From Malachius bipustulatus (taxonomy: Eukaryota; Arthropoda; Insecta; Coleoptera; Melyridae), in assembly GCA_910589415.1 (NCBI GenBank), contig OU342635.1, positions 1,240,001-1,304,000 on the forward strand: a stretch of 64,000 nucleotides of DNA. The letters are read 5' to 3'. Positions 44,331 through 56,210 of this stretch are shown in pieces (position 1 is the first letter of the stretch; each line of letters starts with the position of its first letter). The notes under the pieces are model-generated. The model was not told where the DNA came from and searched no databases. It saw nothing but the letters and a program-made list of their open reading frames with translations. Both the position numbers and the translations under genes were made by a program.

Positions 44331-45285
44331 CATTACTGTTACTCTTTCATTCCTCATAGTAAATATCTATAAATGAAAACAACAATCCAGGTAAATTTTA
44401 CCTTCTTCTTAATTCTTAATTTGTTTTATTTTCATGTTACTGTTCTTGCTGCAAGTAGCACTAGCGTAGCAACATGAAAATAGATTGCTGTTGCTACCAG
44501 GGTTGTTTTTTGTTTTGATGTTCACTTCACCACATTCACATAAATAATCGGTATCACTCTTATCAGTTGTTATCATCACCATAACCACAGCACACAGAGC
44601 CAGCCACCACTGGCCACTGCACCTGCCAGTCCTGCCACTCCTGCCAGTTTGGTCCTGCCAGCAGCGTTGTTTCAGTGCCGTCCTATTTTGTACTGCATAT
44701 TTTAGTGAAATGGTACAACTTTGACTGAAAACGTACAACTACAGAAATAATACTCTGGCGCATGCGCATAAAGCCCTCGCACGTGGTAAAATAATGTTTT
44801 TTTTTGTAAAATGATTGGCGCCAATATATGAATTATTTTCTAGTATTAATTTCTTGTATTTCTTGCCTTTGTGAAACTTATTTTTTTGTAATTTTGCCAT
44901 GAGAGGAACAATCAATACCTGAAATTGGAGAATAAATTAAGTAAATAAGTGGAATTTTTTCCAAAGTTCTGACATTTTGAATGACTTTTCCCCAGTATTT
45001 ACGTTATTTTTACAAAATTGTGAAAATGTACAACATTTGGGCTAATTTTTCTATTGTCGTACTACCGTACAACAAAACTCCCGAATGTACAGCATTCGGT
45101 ACAATTGTACAACATTGAACAACGCTGCCTGCCAGCCTGCCACCTTCACTTCTTGTTCCTACTGACGTGTGACAAGATACTACGTCAGTGTCATTTGCGT
45201 CAATTTGCACATAAGCATGGCATTCTAGAGGAGGCCGTGACATAAGACAAAGTCAAAAACAGTTGAAATTAATTTTGATTTTCGG
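44331..45285. other. Spacer between two inverted THAP-element ends
   Basis: Contains CA/CT-rich low-complexity sequence near 44570-44650 and a minus-strand frame at 44409-44738 without a domain. The arms on either side (43940-44280 and 45286-45640) are inverse copies. Confidence 0.45.
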
Positions 45286-47115
45286 TAAATACGCTAAAAT
45301 ATTAATACCGGACACTTCTATAACTAATGCATTGCGCCGAGGTGTAATAACTTTAGCAGCGCCGCCAAGCATGACATGGTGTCACTGAGTTATATTTGGT
45401 GAAACCGGTGAAACATAACGGGAGTTTTGAATATCAACACTGAATAGAAAATTTTTAAAAATTAATTAGACGGATGAAATTGGGATTAACAATTATTATT
45501 ATTAATACAACAACAAACAACAAATTTTTCAATATGCTTATTATATTAACAACAATTAACTACTTTTATTACACAAAATATTATTAATATCTTTAGGTAG
45601 GTATACCTACATTGCAAAAAGATTGAATCGCTAAAGAAGCAGTGTAAACTTTTTATTTTCCGCAATTCCAGGATAAATAAGTAACTATAGTGGCGCCACC
45701 ACGTAGGCAAATTTGACAATTCGATGCGGCAAGTACCGCGCGTGCCCGGTATTCATTTTAATGTATTTCTCATTGCAAACTTGAAGTCGTTCAGGGATAA
45801 AAAAAAAATCGGGGAGGGTTTGTTGTACACGAGTATCTTATATGCTTGATTACAGACGCATTTATTACTCCTGAATATTTTTTTAGATAGTAAATTAAAG
45901 TTAAAAAATTTCGTTAATTTAAGACATTTAAGTAATACTAATAAAACAATATAACTACTGCTGTAATTTTTTTCGAGCTGTATTTCAGGCGAAGGGTTCT
46001 AAATCACGGCATTGGCCAATAAATCAGTTTCTAAGCAGCGGAATGTTTACAGTTACATTTTCCTGATTTACAGTTGCAAAATATGTCCAAAACTCTTCGA
46101 CTTTTTACATAAGCTGAATAAAAAAACCGAAAACATGAGATGAAATGTGAACTTTTTATGTTGATAAGAAAGGTGATATATTTCTTAAATGGAACAATTA
46201 TATCACTTGAACAATGGGACAATAATAGGTTTTTTCATTTTTACGAGTGCTATGTGCACCAGAAGTCTCTCTAAGGCCCGCGTATTCATCAATAAATATA
46301 ATCCTTGGGGTTATACATATTTTGAAACATGTGATAGGTTTAAAATTCGTAGCGTTCGTAGGGTTTGAGCATTAGACCAATCAGTTGTCAGAAAATTCAA
46401 AATATAACCCCAGAGTTATATTTTGAAGTTTGATGAATACGGACATAAAAGAGCGTTTCCTTGAAGAAAAATTCCATGGAAACGTATTCTCTAACATCAA
46501 CATCGCTCACGTGAAAACTCATCATGAGATTTCGCCCATTTCTCCACGATTTAAAACGAAAGCAGCTGACTGCTTGGAAATGACTTTTAATAATTATTGT
46601 AGTCATAATAAATTCAAAAATCTAGAATACACTTCCAAATAATGATTCTAAAAAAGGTTTTATTTTATCGAAACGATGAGCTGTCAAGGATTAGTATGAC
46701 GCACCGAATTGCAAAAAAAAAAAAACACGAAGAGGCGCGCTCCGCGAGAAGACGATACTTATTACTTAGCGTATAATGTGCTTCCTGTTACGAATCAAAT
46801 CAAATTAAATGAAATTGTTTAGTCAGAAGGACTAGTGTAGTGTGGCATTACACCGGACAACACTCAATGGACAAACCTTAATGGATAAATGCCTATTAAT
46901 TAAGTACTGTTCACAACAAAATTATCCGGCGATAGTTCTTTATTGAGAGTAACTTTAAATCAAAATTACGTAAAACTAAAAAGTTCAATAATTAGTATAA
47001 TGACAAATTAATAATAATATGATTAATAGAAGCTGTCAAAAACTGTAAAAAGTTGAATTAATACAGCTTAGTGACACCAAGTCCTGCATGAGGGCGCTGT
47101 AAAAATTGTCGCAGG
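45286..47115 (-). mobile_element. Second copy of the THAP-type element, opposite orientation, no THAP frame
   Basis: The left part (45286-45640) is the inverse of 43940-44280: TACGCTAAAATATTAATACC, GTTTCACC, then a run ending TTGAATCGCTAAA. The right part (46895-47105) is the inverse of 36300-36530: TGCATGAGGGCGCTGTAAAAA and GATAATTTTGTTGTG. So both ends of the element are present in reverse order, while the middle is unrelated and carries its own inserted MITE (46276-46443). It supports one element family of about 1 kb plus inserts. Confidence 0.6.
46276..46443. mobile_element. MITE with about 40-bp inverted arms
   Basis: CCGCGTATTCATCAATAAAT, then CTTGGGGTTATA, recurs inverted as TATAACCCCAGAG and TTTGATGAATACGG. 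Total about 168 bp. No coding sequence. Confidence 0.7.
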
Positions 47116-47129
47116 TTTTTACGAAAGTA

Positions 47130-48800
47130 GGAACACCTCGTGAATACTCCTAAATATCCCGACAGGTGAGGTGATGATGACGACAGGAAGACACGTCGGT
47201 ATGTCGGTAATTGTTGTTCGAGATTCATGGCTGTTTTTAGGGTCACGATTAAAAAAAAAAACTATAATTTTGAAAACTATGACGTATGACTTACTTGATT
47301 GACGTTTACTTAGGGATCTACCCCCCACCGCCAAAAGCCTTCGATCTACTCCTAGAATTAAAAACATCAGGATAGACTAAAATGCCAATTTGGCTGAGAC
47401 GGTGTTTTGAAATTCGCATCTTTATTGGTTCTTTCGAAATTGAAAAGTGTCTTATGTGTCAAATTTACATTACTTGAATTCATACCTTATCAACTAAAAT
47501 TCAATGTTGGTCGATAGTTTGTTGTTGTTCAAATACCTTACCTGTTGTTTTTTACTCAAAGGTCCAACCCGACCTATATCACCTGACCCTGACGTGTTGT
47601 TTGCGTTTCGTTTATGTCGATTTTTCTAAATAATTAATTAATTGTGTATTTATTGTATTAAATTACTGTTCAAATGATTTGTTAAATTGATTGAATAAAT
47701 TAAAGGTATCTTTATCATTATTGTAAGATCGAAGATCCTCGCAATATCACATCTCATCATACCAAACCAACGGACTGTTTTTAATTTTAATCCAGACATT
47801 CCAAGAGTGTCTACTTCTGGGATATTAATAATATTATGCAGTTCCAATTTCCAGTTATCAAGATACAAATTTATTAGGTATGTATGTATGTATAGTATGT
47901 AGTGGTAGTGGTGCTTTAACAGATAAAGTGGAGAATTATCATAATAATTATGTATGTAGTATGCTAGTGAGGATCACTGTACCTCATTAATTTGAAGCTT
48001 ATCTAGGTATAGGAAATAATTTTAGATAATCTATAATAAGGACGCATACCCTAAGAGTGTAGATAAAATTGCTCATTTTATTGTAAATTTATCAAATCAA
48101 AACTAGGTTCCAAAACAAATTACTCTTGAAGGCTGTCCGCTGTCCGTTTTTGAAGGCCTTTCCTCTCTTAAAATTCTGACAGCTGTCTCTTGTCTACATG
48201 CTTAAAACTCCTGGATGCCTGGACACCATAATATTGGATTTAAAATAAAGATACTCCCTTTCAATATAATTGCTGGTAAATATAGAGAGAAAAGAGAGAG
48301 AGAGAGAGAAAACGAAGAAACCTAACAGTGACCAATGGCCAATGGTCTGTCCTATCAGGTTCTGGTCAATTTATGTTCATCTCCATGGGTAGGTCATTCT
48401 TGAAATCAATACAATCTGACAACCGTGTGTGAAGAACTGCCAGCGGGAATATTCCGTTTGACTCTAAGAGACCACTTCTGTATATTTACTAGAGATGTGC
48501 GAAACCGCCAAATACCGAAGCGTCTGCCCGAATTTGTGCCGAATCGCCGAATGTTTGGCTGAACTTAAAAACAAAGCAAATCGCGGAAAAATTCCGATGG
48601 AGTTGAAAATTTGTAATAGACTTTCAATCAAATCATTGCAAAACATGGAATATCAAAATTTACTGTCAATCCCGCTTGTGATTAAATGTTTTTCACAGTA
48701 AAATAAATAATTAACTGCGTCGTGGGCAAGGGCACTATGTCGCGGTTGTAAGTTTCATTATTTATATTCAGGGCAAAATAACAATATAATTATTATCATA
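47130..48800. other. Gene-free interval with simple repeats
   Basis: A TATGTATG-rich patch lies near 47880 and a short (GA)n run near 48296-48311. A TAGAGATGTGCGAAACC hAT-type end is seen at 48490 without a matching partner. No gene found. Confidence 0.45.
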
Positions 48801-49984
48801 TACCGGGTGTCTGCTTAAGGCTGGCAACCGGCTATATCTCGGAAACTACTGGCCGTAGAAATTTGGGGAATCATTTTTTATGATTAAACTGATACGAAAA
48901 TGCTGGAAATTCACGTAGTTTTAGAAAATGGCACAAAACTTTGATAAAATGCATACAGGGTGAACTTTTCGACAAAACTGAAAGATATCAAAAAAATAAG
49001 TATGGCCCTGCAGTTTTCGAGTCGGTGAAAAATGCGAGGTATTCAGTGTCATTGGTAGAGCATATCAACCAAATTTCGTTAAATTCGATCAATTCGTTCA
49101 AAAGATATCGCTCATCAAAGATTTCGGCAAATTGCACAAATCACCCTGTATAATCGAAACGAAGGGCCTCAGGAAAATTTCAAAACCAGATCCTGAATCG
49201 CCTTGAAAAACTACACCTACCCTTACGCTATGGCAGTCATGTCGTGGAACTCGTGGAACACCCTGTATAATAATAAATAATAATAAATAACATACGTCTT
49301 TTTACTAAATATGTACTTTGGCTCGAATAACTCTCCACTTTGTTGTTATAATTATAATAATATAGCACAATAAGCCTATGAGGTTGAGGTGCTTCCAGCG
49401 ATCTTGAATCAAACGCCGCCCTAAGGGAAAAAAATAATACAAGAGACCAAGGTCAGTGATTGGTCTCCAGCATACTCAGACTCCCGGGGCAGAGGCATGT
49501 TCCGAATAAGGACAGAGATACTGTATTTCAAGGTGATCTGTTAAGTGTGGCATATCTACCGGAGAAGTAGAACATAGTCCTTCCTCGACATTAGTGAACA
49601 CATTGTCGAGACATGAGTTCAGTCTTGTATTGAAAAAAAAACTGTTTGCTTAAGACCATAAGATTTCACAACGCTACACTTGTTTTGATCATTTTTTATG
49701 ATTTGTTTCACTGCCACTTAATTTTTTTTTTTAATTTACTCTCTTCTTAATGTAGATAATATCAATAAAAAGATGTGGACAAAAGCTGGGTTCTGTATCT
49801 CAAACGGTTCCTGAGATATCGTCAAAAACTGAAAATAATTAATTTTTTCGACACCCTGTATCTCGAAAACGGTTTGCTTGCGGACCTGTGTTCATAAGAA
49901 CTTTTTTCATATTTTTGAACGAGCTATCACATCCTGGAGACCTGTGCACATACTATGAATCAAAATTAGCAGATTTTTCATCAC
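48801..49984. other. Fragments of TACAGGGTG elements, no gene
   Basis: ATACCGGGTGTCTGCTTAAG (48801), CATACAGGGTGAAC (48953), TCACCCTGTATAA (49141) and ACCCTGTATAATAATAAAT (49260) look like ends of separate or broken elements. 49730-49950 is related to the element at 53625-53915 (GAGATATCGTCAAAAA, CACCCTGTATCTCGAAAACGG). Confidence 0.5.
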
Positions 49985-50290
49985 CCTGTATAAAAATTCC
50001 AGCTACATGATAGGATACAAAATGAAAAGTTAAGATAGGAACATGCATGTAAGCCGTTTTCCGATATCTTGAGCCGTTTTCAAGGTAAGCTGCTTTGAAA
50101 ATGGAAAATGGCGATTTTCATTTGTTTATAACTCATAAACCACTCGGTACAATTTTGAACTGTAAACCCCATTTTTATTGCATTTTTTCAGACAATCTGA
50201 AAATGTAATAATATACAGGTGTGTTCCATTTAAAATTCAAACGTAGATGTCGCTTCCGGTTACATCCGGAAGTCCAGTCAGGTCTACGAA
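49985..50290. repeat. Half copy of palindromic family A
   Basis: Shares CCGTTTTCCGATATCTTGA, GTTTATAACTCATAAA, CAATCTGAAAATGTAATAA and ATACAGGTG with the right arm of the copies at 399 and 51830. The left arm is absent. Confidence 0.75.
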
Positions 50291-50532
50291 GGCGCAAAGG
50301 ATGTCAAAAGTAGTCCTAAGTACCCCATGGAAATTTGAGAACCTAGGATGAAATTGGAAAATAGTTACAGGCTGGGGCGGTTTTCGAAAAACTCACGATA
50401 GGGGTCAATAATTTAAAGTAGCCAATTTTCCTGGATGTATTATTTTTAATGCAAATCACTTAAGAATTTACAAGTTTATTACAAGCTCTCCAACTCTCAT
50501 TGATAATATTTTCCTTTTTATTTTCAGTGAAG

Positions 50533-53500
50533 ATGCAGCGTGGAGTTGGAACTAGTACCAGTGATCCCCTGAAGGCTCCGTCCGGAAGTGCTGGGGGTCA
50601 TGATTCAGGGACCGCCGAGGAAGAGAAGGACGACCGTATGTTTGAATGCAATATTTGTTTAGATACGGCGAGGGATGCTGTCGTTAGCATGTGCGGTCAT
50701 CTGTTTTGGTAGGTACCAAAAATTTATGGGCTGTCATTATTAGAGATGTGCTGAACATTCGATCCGGATATTAAGCAATACTATTAATTTGTGAATATTT
50801 ATTTTAAATTATAATAGTTTTTTAGACACCAATACTTATTCTTAAACACATACCGTGTGACAAGTTTCAAAGCAGAACATAGGCGAATAGCATGGGAAAT
50901 CACATATTTGCAGTTTATTTCTCACCATTTTTATCTACAAGAATGGTAATGGTGTCTATCGAAAGAGAATTATTTTCTGAACATGTTGATACCAGATACT
51001 TAATAATTAACGGTTTCTTTATGATACCAGATTAACTTAAACTTTTCAAAATTAATAGTGTGAGCGGCCATGACATGCCTAATTCGAATAATTTTGTTAC
51101 TGTCAAAAGAAACATTTTTAATCCACGTTTCCCTGAAAGGAGTGTCAATGAGTAATAATAATGGCTATTCTAATGCGGGACGCGTGTTTATCGCCGTGGT
51201 ACTATTAACTAGCCGGTCAGATCTACCGATTTAGCACCTTTCCTTGCTGTGACTTTTCTTGGGATCTTGGGGTTACCCTAAAAACAAAATTTACAGAGCT
51301 AGACATTGCCGAATGTGCACTCGTTAATAACCAACAACTCATTCGGACAAGTTCGAAGCGCAATTTATAAAAGGGTGGGAATATTAATTTCAAAATGGAG
51401 GACTATTTGAATATTTGTTGTAGTTATTGTTTTAGTTCAATTATTTTACGTGCTTATTTTTCATAGTCAATTTTTGGTAAAACAAAATTATGATAAAATG
51501 AGGATTTTCGCATTTTTTTAATGATGATGTTCAATCAGAATTAAAATAAATTAAATAATTGAATATATTTGCGCTTTGACAGTGAAAAAGTTATCCGAAT
51601 TAAGAATGTCATGGCTGCTCATCTTTTAATTTTGAAAATGTTTAAAATATTCTGTCATGATAGAAAACTGTCAATTAGTAGGTATTTTGGTATCAGCATG
51701 TTTAGAAAATAATTCTCTTTCGATAGATACCATTACCATTCTTGTAGAAAAAAGTGGTGAGAAATAAACTGCAAATATGTGATTTCCCATGCTATTCGCC
51801 TATGTTCTGCTTTGAAACTTGTCACTCGGTATACAGGGTGAGGCGCGAGAACCTTAGGGCATTTTTATATGGAGAAGGGTTGGGAGTAGAAGTCTAAAAA
51901 TTTGTAAATGTATAGTTTCGATTTTGACGAGCTGAACTAAAATATTTACAACTCCACACCACTTCCGGTTATACCGGAAGTTGCCATATTTTTCTTTTTT
52001 TAAATGGTACACTCTGTATATTATTACATTTTCAGATTGCCTGAAAAACAGTAATAAAAATAATGTTTACAGTTCAAATTTGTAACGACCAATTAATGAA
52101 TTATAAACAAATGAAAATTGCAATTTTCCATTTTCAAAGCAGCTTAGATTGAAAACGGGTCAAGATATCGGAAAACGGCTTACATGTCCCTATCCTAACT
52201 TTTTGTATACTATACGCTAGAGTACCTAAAAAAAAAAAAAATTTCATAATTTTTTTTTGAAAATCGCTGATTTTTCATCACTTTGTATACAAATTTCATT
52301 AACACCATAGGATACTACGTGAAAAGTTAAGATAGGGACATGTAAAGCCGTTTTCATCTATCTTGAACCGTTTTCGACCTAAGCTGCTTTGAAAATTGAA
52401 AATTGCGATTTTCATTTGTTTATAACTCATTAATTGGTCGTTACAAATTTGAACTGTAAACATCATTTTTATTACTGTTTTTCAGGCAATCTGAAAATGT
52501 AATAATATACAGGATGTCCCATTTAAAATAAGAAAGTTGATGGCAACTTCCGGTATAACCGGAAATGGTGAGGGGTTGTGAATATTTTAGTTCAGCTCGG
52601 CAAAACCGAAATCATACACGTACAAATTTTTAGACTTCTACTCCCAGGACTTCTCCATATAAAAATGCCCTAAGGTTCTCGCGCCTCACCCTGTATACGT
52701 TTTTTTTTGCGTTCCGCATGGCTCTGTTAGGGTGACATATTCCATCATATGTCCCAGCTCATTCGAAGCATTCTCTGTAGGCCAAACGATGGATTTAAAA
52801 AAAATGAAATTGTGAATTCAAGTACGGGATCACAATGGCCATAACTTAAAATTATTTTGGAGTGTACAGACTACAGAGTGTCTCATATGAGAGTGGTGGA
52901 TAACTAAGAAGATTCTGAAGAAATTATATTATGATCTAGTTAGTTCTGTTAAAAATTCATTTAAATCTAGTTACTTTATGATCACTTAGGTTACCATATA
53001 CTGTTGCTATGTTACTATATCAATAATTTTATTTACATACGTCTGAAGATGCTACTTTAAAAAGTAGCGAAACACGTGTAACATTTATATTATCCATCAG
53101 TATACAGTGGAATTTTTTTAAACATTAGTGTTTTATCTATCATCCATCAGTATGCAGAGATTCTACAAAGTAAGGGTTGAAAACATAAATTATTAATCTG
53201 TTACTTTTTATACAAGTTAGTTAATGGTTGGGTTAGCTCACCTGAGATTCCTGCTGAGCTTAACTTCTCTGTCCCGCAAATCTGCACTAGACAATCAACA
53301 ACATTCTATAATGATTTCTCGAGAATTAATCTGTACATCAAGTCCTAGATGTACCGTGTTGGCTGAATGATAAGGTATAGAATTCTAGGTATAGGATTTA
53401 TGAGTGGAGAGAGATGAAAGTACACTGAACACTGTAAATGCAAAAGAGAAGGCGATAGATGATGGTCCAGTAGATTTACTTGCCAGGAATGTTGTCTACC

Positions 53501-54758
53501 TGTCATTTTTTAATTAATTTTTCGTGACACAAGTTGCAAATTGTTGTCGCTTCGCCAATTTCCTTATCAAAATGACAACGCAGTTTCTCCATCCTATCTT
53601 ATTAATGCACAATGACTCCTATACAGGATGTTTCAAAACATGTGTGGGGAAAATGAAAGGTGTGATTCCTTTGCATGAAAAACATAGAAGTTGCACATGT
53701 TTTTATGTGGACAAAAATATAACTTGTTGTTGATAATATTTTCTCCTGAGATATCGTCAAAAAACTTTAAAAATACATATATTTTTGGCACCCTGTATCT
53801 CGAAAACGGTACGTTTGTGGACTCTTGCTAATAGGAACTTGTTTTCTTAGACCAAAGCAGGGAATCACATCGTTCATTTTCTGACACATGTTTTGAAACA
53901 TGCATCCTGTATAATAGCTAGTTTATCCTGTGTATTTTATACATACCTAGCATCATTCAGCTATCACGGTATGACATGTATTTTAATTTCAACTCAATTT
54001 ATCGAGCATGTGATTGATCACTCGTCCCTGGAGACCGTCTTCACAATCTTCACTGATAGTTTTCAAATTTCACCAACCCATTATGGGTCACATTGTTGAT
54101 GTGATTACCATGTCAGTCTTTGGACTTTTTATACTTTTAATTATTGTTGTTACCGTTTGTCCTATCATTGGGGAGATCTTTTGGGAAATAAACGATTATT
54201 TATAATTATTCCTATTATTAAAAACTATGCAGGATAGAATATTGTTATTACTGTTTTTTATTAACATTGTAATTTCCATTTCATTCCAATTTAGCTGGCC
54301 ATGCCTGCACCAGTGGTTGGAGACACGGCCCAATCGACAGGTTTGTCCTGTATGTAAAGCGGCGATAAGTAAGGAGAAGGTGGTACCTTTGTACGGCCGA
54401 GGCAGCACCACACAAGAGGACCCAAGGGAAAAGGTGCCTCCACGGCCGGCCGGTCAGAGGACAGAACCAGAGCCCGGATCCAATTTTCCTGGTAATTCTT
54501 TGTATTCTTTTTAATTTGTTTTCATTTTTTATTGTGCATTTTTTTTTGGCAGGATTTGGTTTTGGAGACAACGGTTTCCATGTTTCATTTGGTATCGGTG
54601 CCTTTCCGTTCGGTTTCTTCACATCGACTTTTAATTTCGGAGACCAGAGGCCCGGTCCCGCCCCCCCTGGCACTCAGCAACACTATGAAGAGCAGGTCCT
54701 TTCCAAGATTTTCCTCTGGTTGGCTATTCTGTTTATTTCGTGGTTGCTGCTAGCATAA
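50533..54758 (+). CDS. RNF185: RNF185/RNF5-type membrane-anchored RING E3 ubiquitin ligase
   Basis: Coding exons 50533-50708, 54295-54491 and 54553-54758 (192 residues, the length of RNF185). The splice sites are TTTTG|GTAGGT, TTTAG|CTGG, TTCCTG|GTAATT and GGCAG|GATT, and the frame is unbroken. The chosen start, ATGCAGCGTGG, follows an acceptor, so the 5' UTR has an upstream exon. A C3HC4 RING (C39, C42, C54, H56, C59, C62, C76, C79) spans the first splice, which completes C59. Two hydrophobic segments follow: [14 protein letters not shown] (about 125-145) and the C-terminal [16 protein letters not shown]. Family knowledge: this ligase sits in the ER/mitochondrial membrane and acts in ER-associated degradation. 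The first intron (3.6 kb) holds two palindromic elements. A possible AATAAA is at 54908-54913. Confidence 0.95.
50850..51831. mobile_element. Long-palindromic element in RNF185 intron 1
   Basis: Left end ATACCGTGTGACAAGTTTCA, right end TGAAACTTGTCACTCGGTAT. Arms run about 270 bp on each side (e.g. AATCACATATTTGCAGTTTA inverted near 51770; CGGCCATGACATGCC pairs with GTCATGGCTGCTC). No gene. It abuts the next element at its TA boundary. Confidence 0.85.
51830..52697. mobile_element. Full-length palindromic family A element
   Basis: TATACAGGGTGAGGCGCGAG at the left; CTCGCGCCTCACCCTGTATA at the right. Arms of about 430 bp almost meet at the centre (about 52265). It lies in RNF185 intron 1, next to another palindrome. 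Confidence 0.9.
53035..53090 (+). ncRNA. Hammerhead-like ribozyme motif (weak)
   Basis: CTGAAGA (53043-53049) fits the CUGANGA core. After one extra T comes an 8-bp hairpin, GCTACTTT/AAAGTAGC (51-58 with 61-68), then GAAA (53069-53072), ACAC/GTGT as a loopless stem III and a possible cleavage after GTA (53080). Stem I is poorly supported, and the extra base before stem II is a departure from the consensus. Similar motifs occur in Penelope-like elements. Confidence 0.35.
53625..53915. mobile_element. Short palindromic TACAGGATGTTTCAAAACATG element
   Basis: ATACAGGATGTTTCAAAACA at the left, TGTTTTGAAACATGCATCCTGTAT at the right. The inner part shares GAGATATCGTCAAAAA and CTGTATCTCGAAAACGG with the region at 49790-49870. 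It lies in RNF185 intron 1. Confidence 0.7.
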
Positions 54759-55489
54759 TGTACCTACTATTCAATTATTAAAAATTAAAATACACCTGGG
54801 CTCTTAGCTGTAAAGAATTGCTTTATGGGAAGTAGGTGGCTGCTGACAAAATATACTATTCATTTATTATAAATAATATACAACAGACTGCAGGTCTCTT
54901 AGCTGTAAATAAATGCTTTTTGGGGAGTAGGGATTTCGATTACTTAAAGAATGAATTTGGTGAGTTGTGGTAATGTGGAAAGATGTGATGGTGTCAGAGT
55001 TTTATGGAGAAAATTTGGTTGATTTCTGATAATATTCATGCAAAATTATGCAGTAGACAAACAAGTCTTAAATCCGTAAAATATGGAAGTAACACTTGGG
55101 GCTAGTTAACAAGCTAATTTTGTAATAAAAATGTAAAATTTAGTATACATACTTAGAGTTGTTAGCAGTTTACATCTTTTATAAAATATTGAATCAATAA
55201 TTTCACCAACAGTTCTTATTCCATGATGTTTTTCTTTTAATTTTACGCAGTTCCTCTATTACCCGGTAAGACGTGGAGATAATTTGACCACTATCAAGGC
55301 ATTTTTTTATTATTTCAGGGGAGAGAGAACCTGACAATGACCAAATAACATCACGTTCTACTCAGTTTCTGGTCATGGCCATGTGAAAAAATTCAGTTTT
55401 AAATTTCCAAATTATTGTATAATGTGCATGCGCCCTTGGATTTATTAGTTCTACAACATACCAGGTAATAGCAACTATTTTAATTTTAA
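54759..55489 (+). other. RNF185 3' flank with a short tandem duplication
   Basis: CTCTTAGCTGTAAAGAATTG (54799) and CTCTTAGCTGTAAATAAATG (54897) begin two copies about 98 bp apart of a 36-bp block ending GGGA(A/G)TAGG. The second carries an AATAAA. No further gene. Confidence 0.6.
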
Positions 55490-55975
55490 GTGTTCCTAAC
55501 CTATACTTAATGGTACGGTGTAATTTCAAGGGCGCGTTACTAAACCAAATTCAAGTAGAAAAGTTCATATAAACATGCGTCCTGAAGAGTCTGGTTTTCA
55601 AGATACAGGGTATCAAAGTTTTAAAAAAATGTTTATTTTATAAATATTATCTAAATGATCCTTTTGCCCACACAAAAAAAATGATTTTTTTCAAAAACTC
55701 GCTAGCGTACATTATTTTGTCAATATTATTCGTGAGACTGCCCCCCGAGACGCCTCTGGAACTTATAATTATCTATTGGTTAGTGCCAACTTAGTGTCTT
55801 ATTGCAATGAATAACCCTGCAAGATTTCAACAAAGTGGGCATTTAGATATTAATAAAAAACATTTTTTTTTTTTTTTTGACCCCCTGTATCTTGAAAACA
55901 AGACTCTTCAGGACTTGAATTTGGTTCAGGAACGCGCCCTTGAAATTACGGCATATCATTAAGTAATACCCTGTA
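55490..55975. mobile_element. Palindromic element between RNF185 and SKP2
   Basis: CTTAATGGTACGGTGTAATT, then CAAGGGCGCGTT (about 55507-55540), is repeated inverted at 55930-55965 (AACGCGCCCTTGAAATTAC). GAGTCTGGTTTTCAAGATAC also pairs inversely with GTATCTTGAAAACAAGACTC near 55890. About 480 bp, no gene. Confidence 0.75.
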
Positions 55976-56154
55976 TGATCGTATCATCAAAAACAAGTTG
56001 TAACGCCTGAAATAATGTTCCAGTTTACAAGGAATATGGTGAACCAATATTATGAATTAAAGCAAAAAAGTTGAGTATAATAATTAAATTAGAAAAAATT
56101 CAAGTCTTTTGCAAAGCATGTAAAATGTAAAAGTATCCATTGACATTGATATTT

Positions 56155-56210
56155 TGTCCTACATGCTGATGAGTCCATGAGTAGGACGAAACATCGATGG
56201 TTTGTTTTGT
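56155..56210 (+). ncRNA. Hammerhead ribozyme core (strong sequence match)
   Basis: CTGATGA (56166-56172), GTCC (73-76), loop ATGAGTA, GGAC (84-87), GAAA (88-91), then ATCGAT-type stem III closing at GGT (56199-56201), with the cleavage after the NUH triplet at about 56202. This is the textbook CUGAUGA-stem II-GAAAC core with a fully paired 4-bp stem II. Stem I (before 56166 and after 56203) shows only weak pairing by eye, so activity is not certain. Hammerheads of this kind occur in Penelope-like retroelements, retrozymes and some insect satellites. Confidence 0.6.

Noticed and set aside
44409..44738. 109-codon minus-strand frame with several Cys residues
   Set aside because: The Cys residues follow no zinc-finger spacing, and the frame spans CA/CT-rich low-complexity sequence.
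48489..48720. A hAT element starting TAGAGATGTGCG
   Set aside because: Only one end was found; no inverse end or 8-bp duplication within a reasonable distance.
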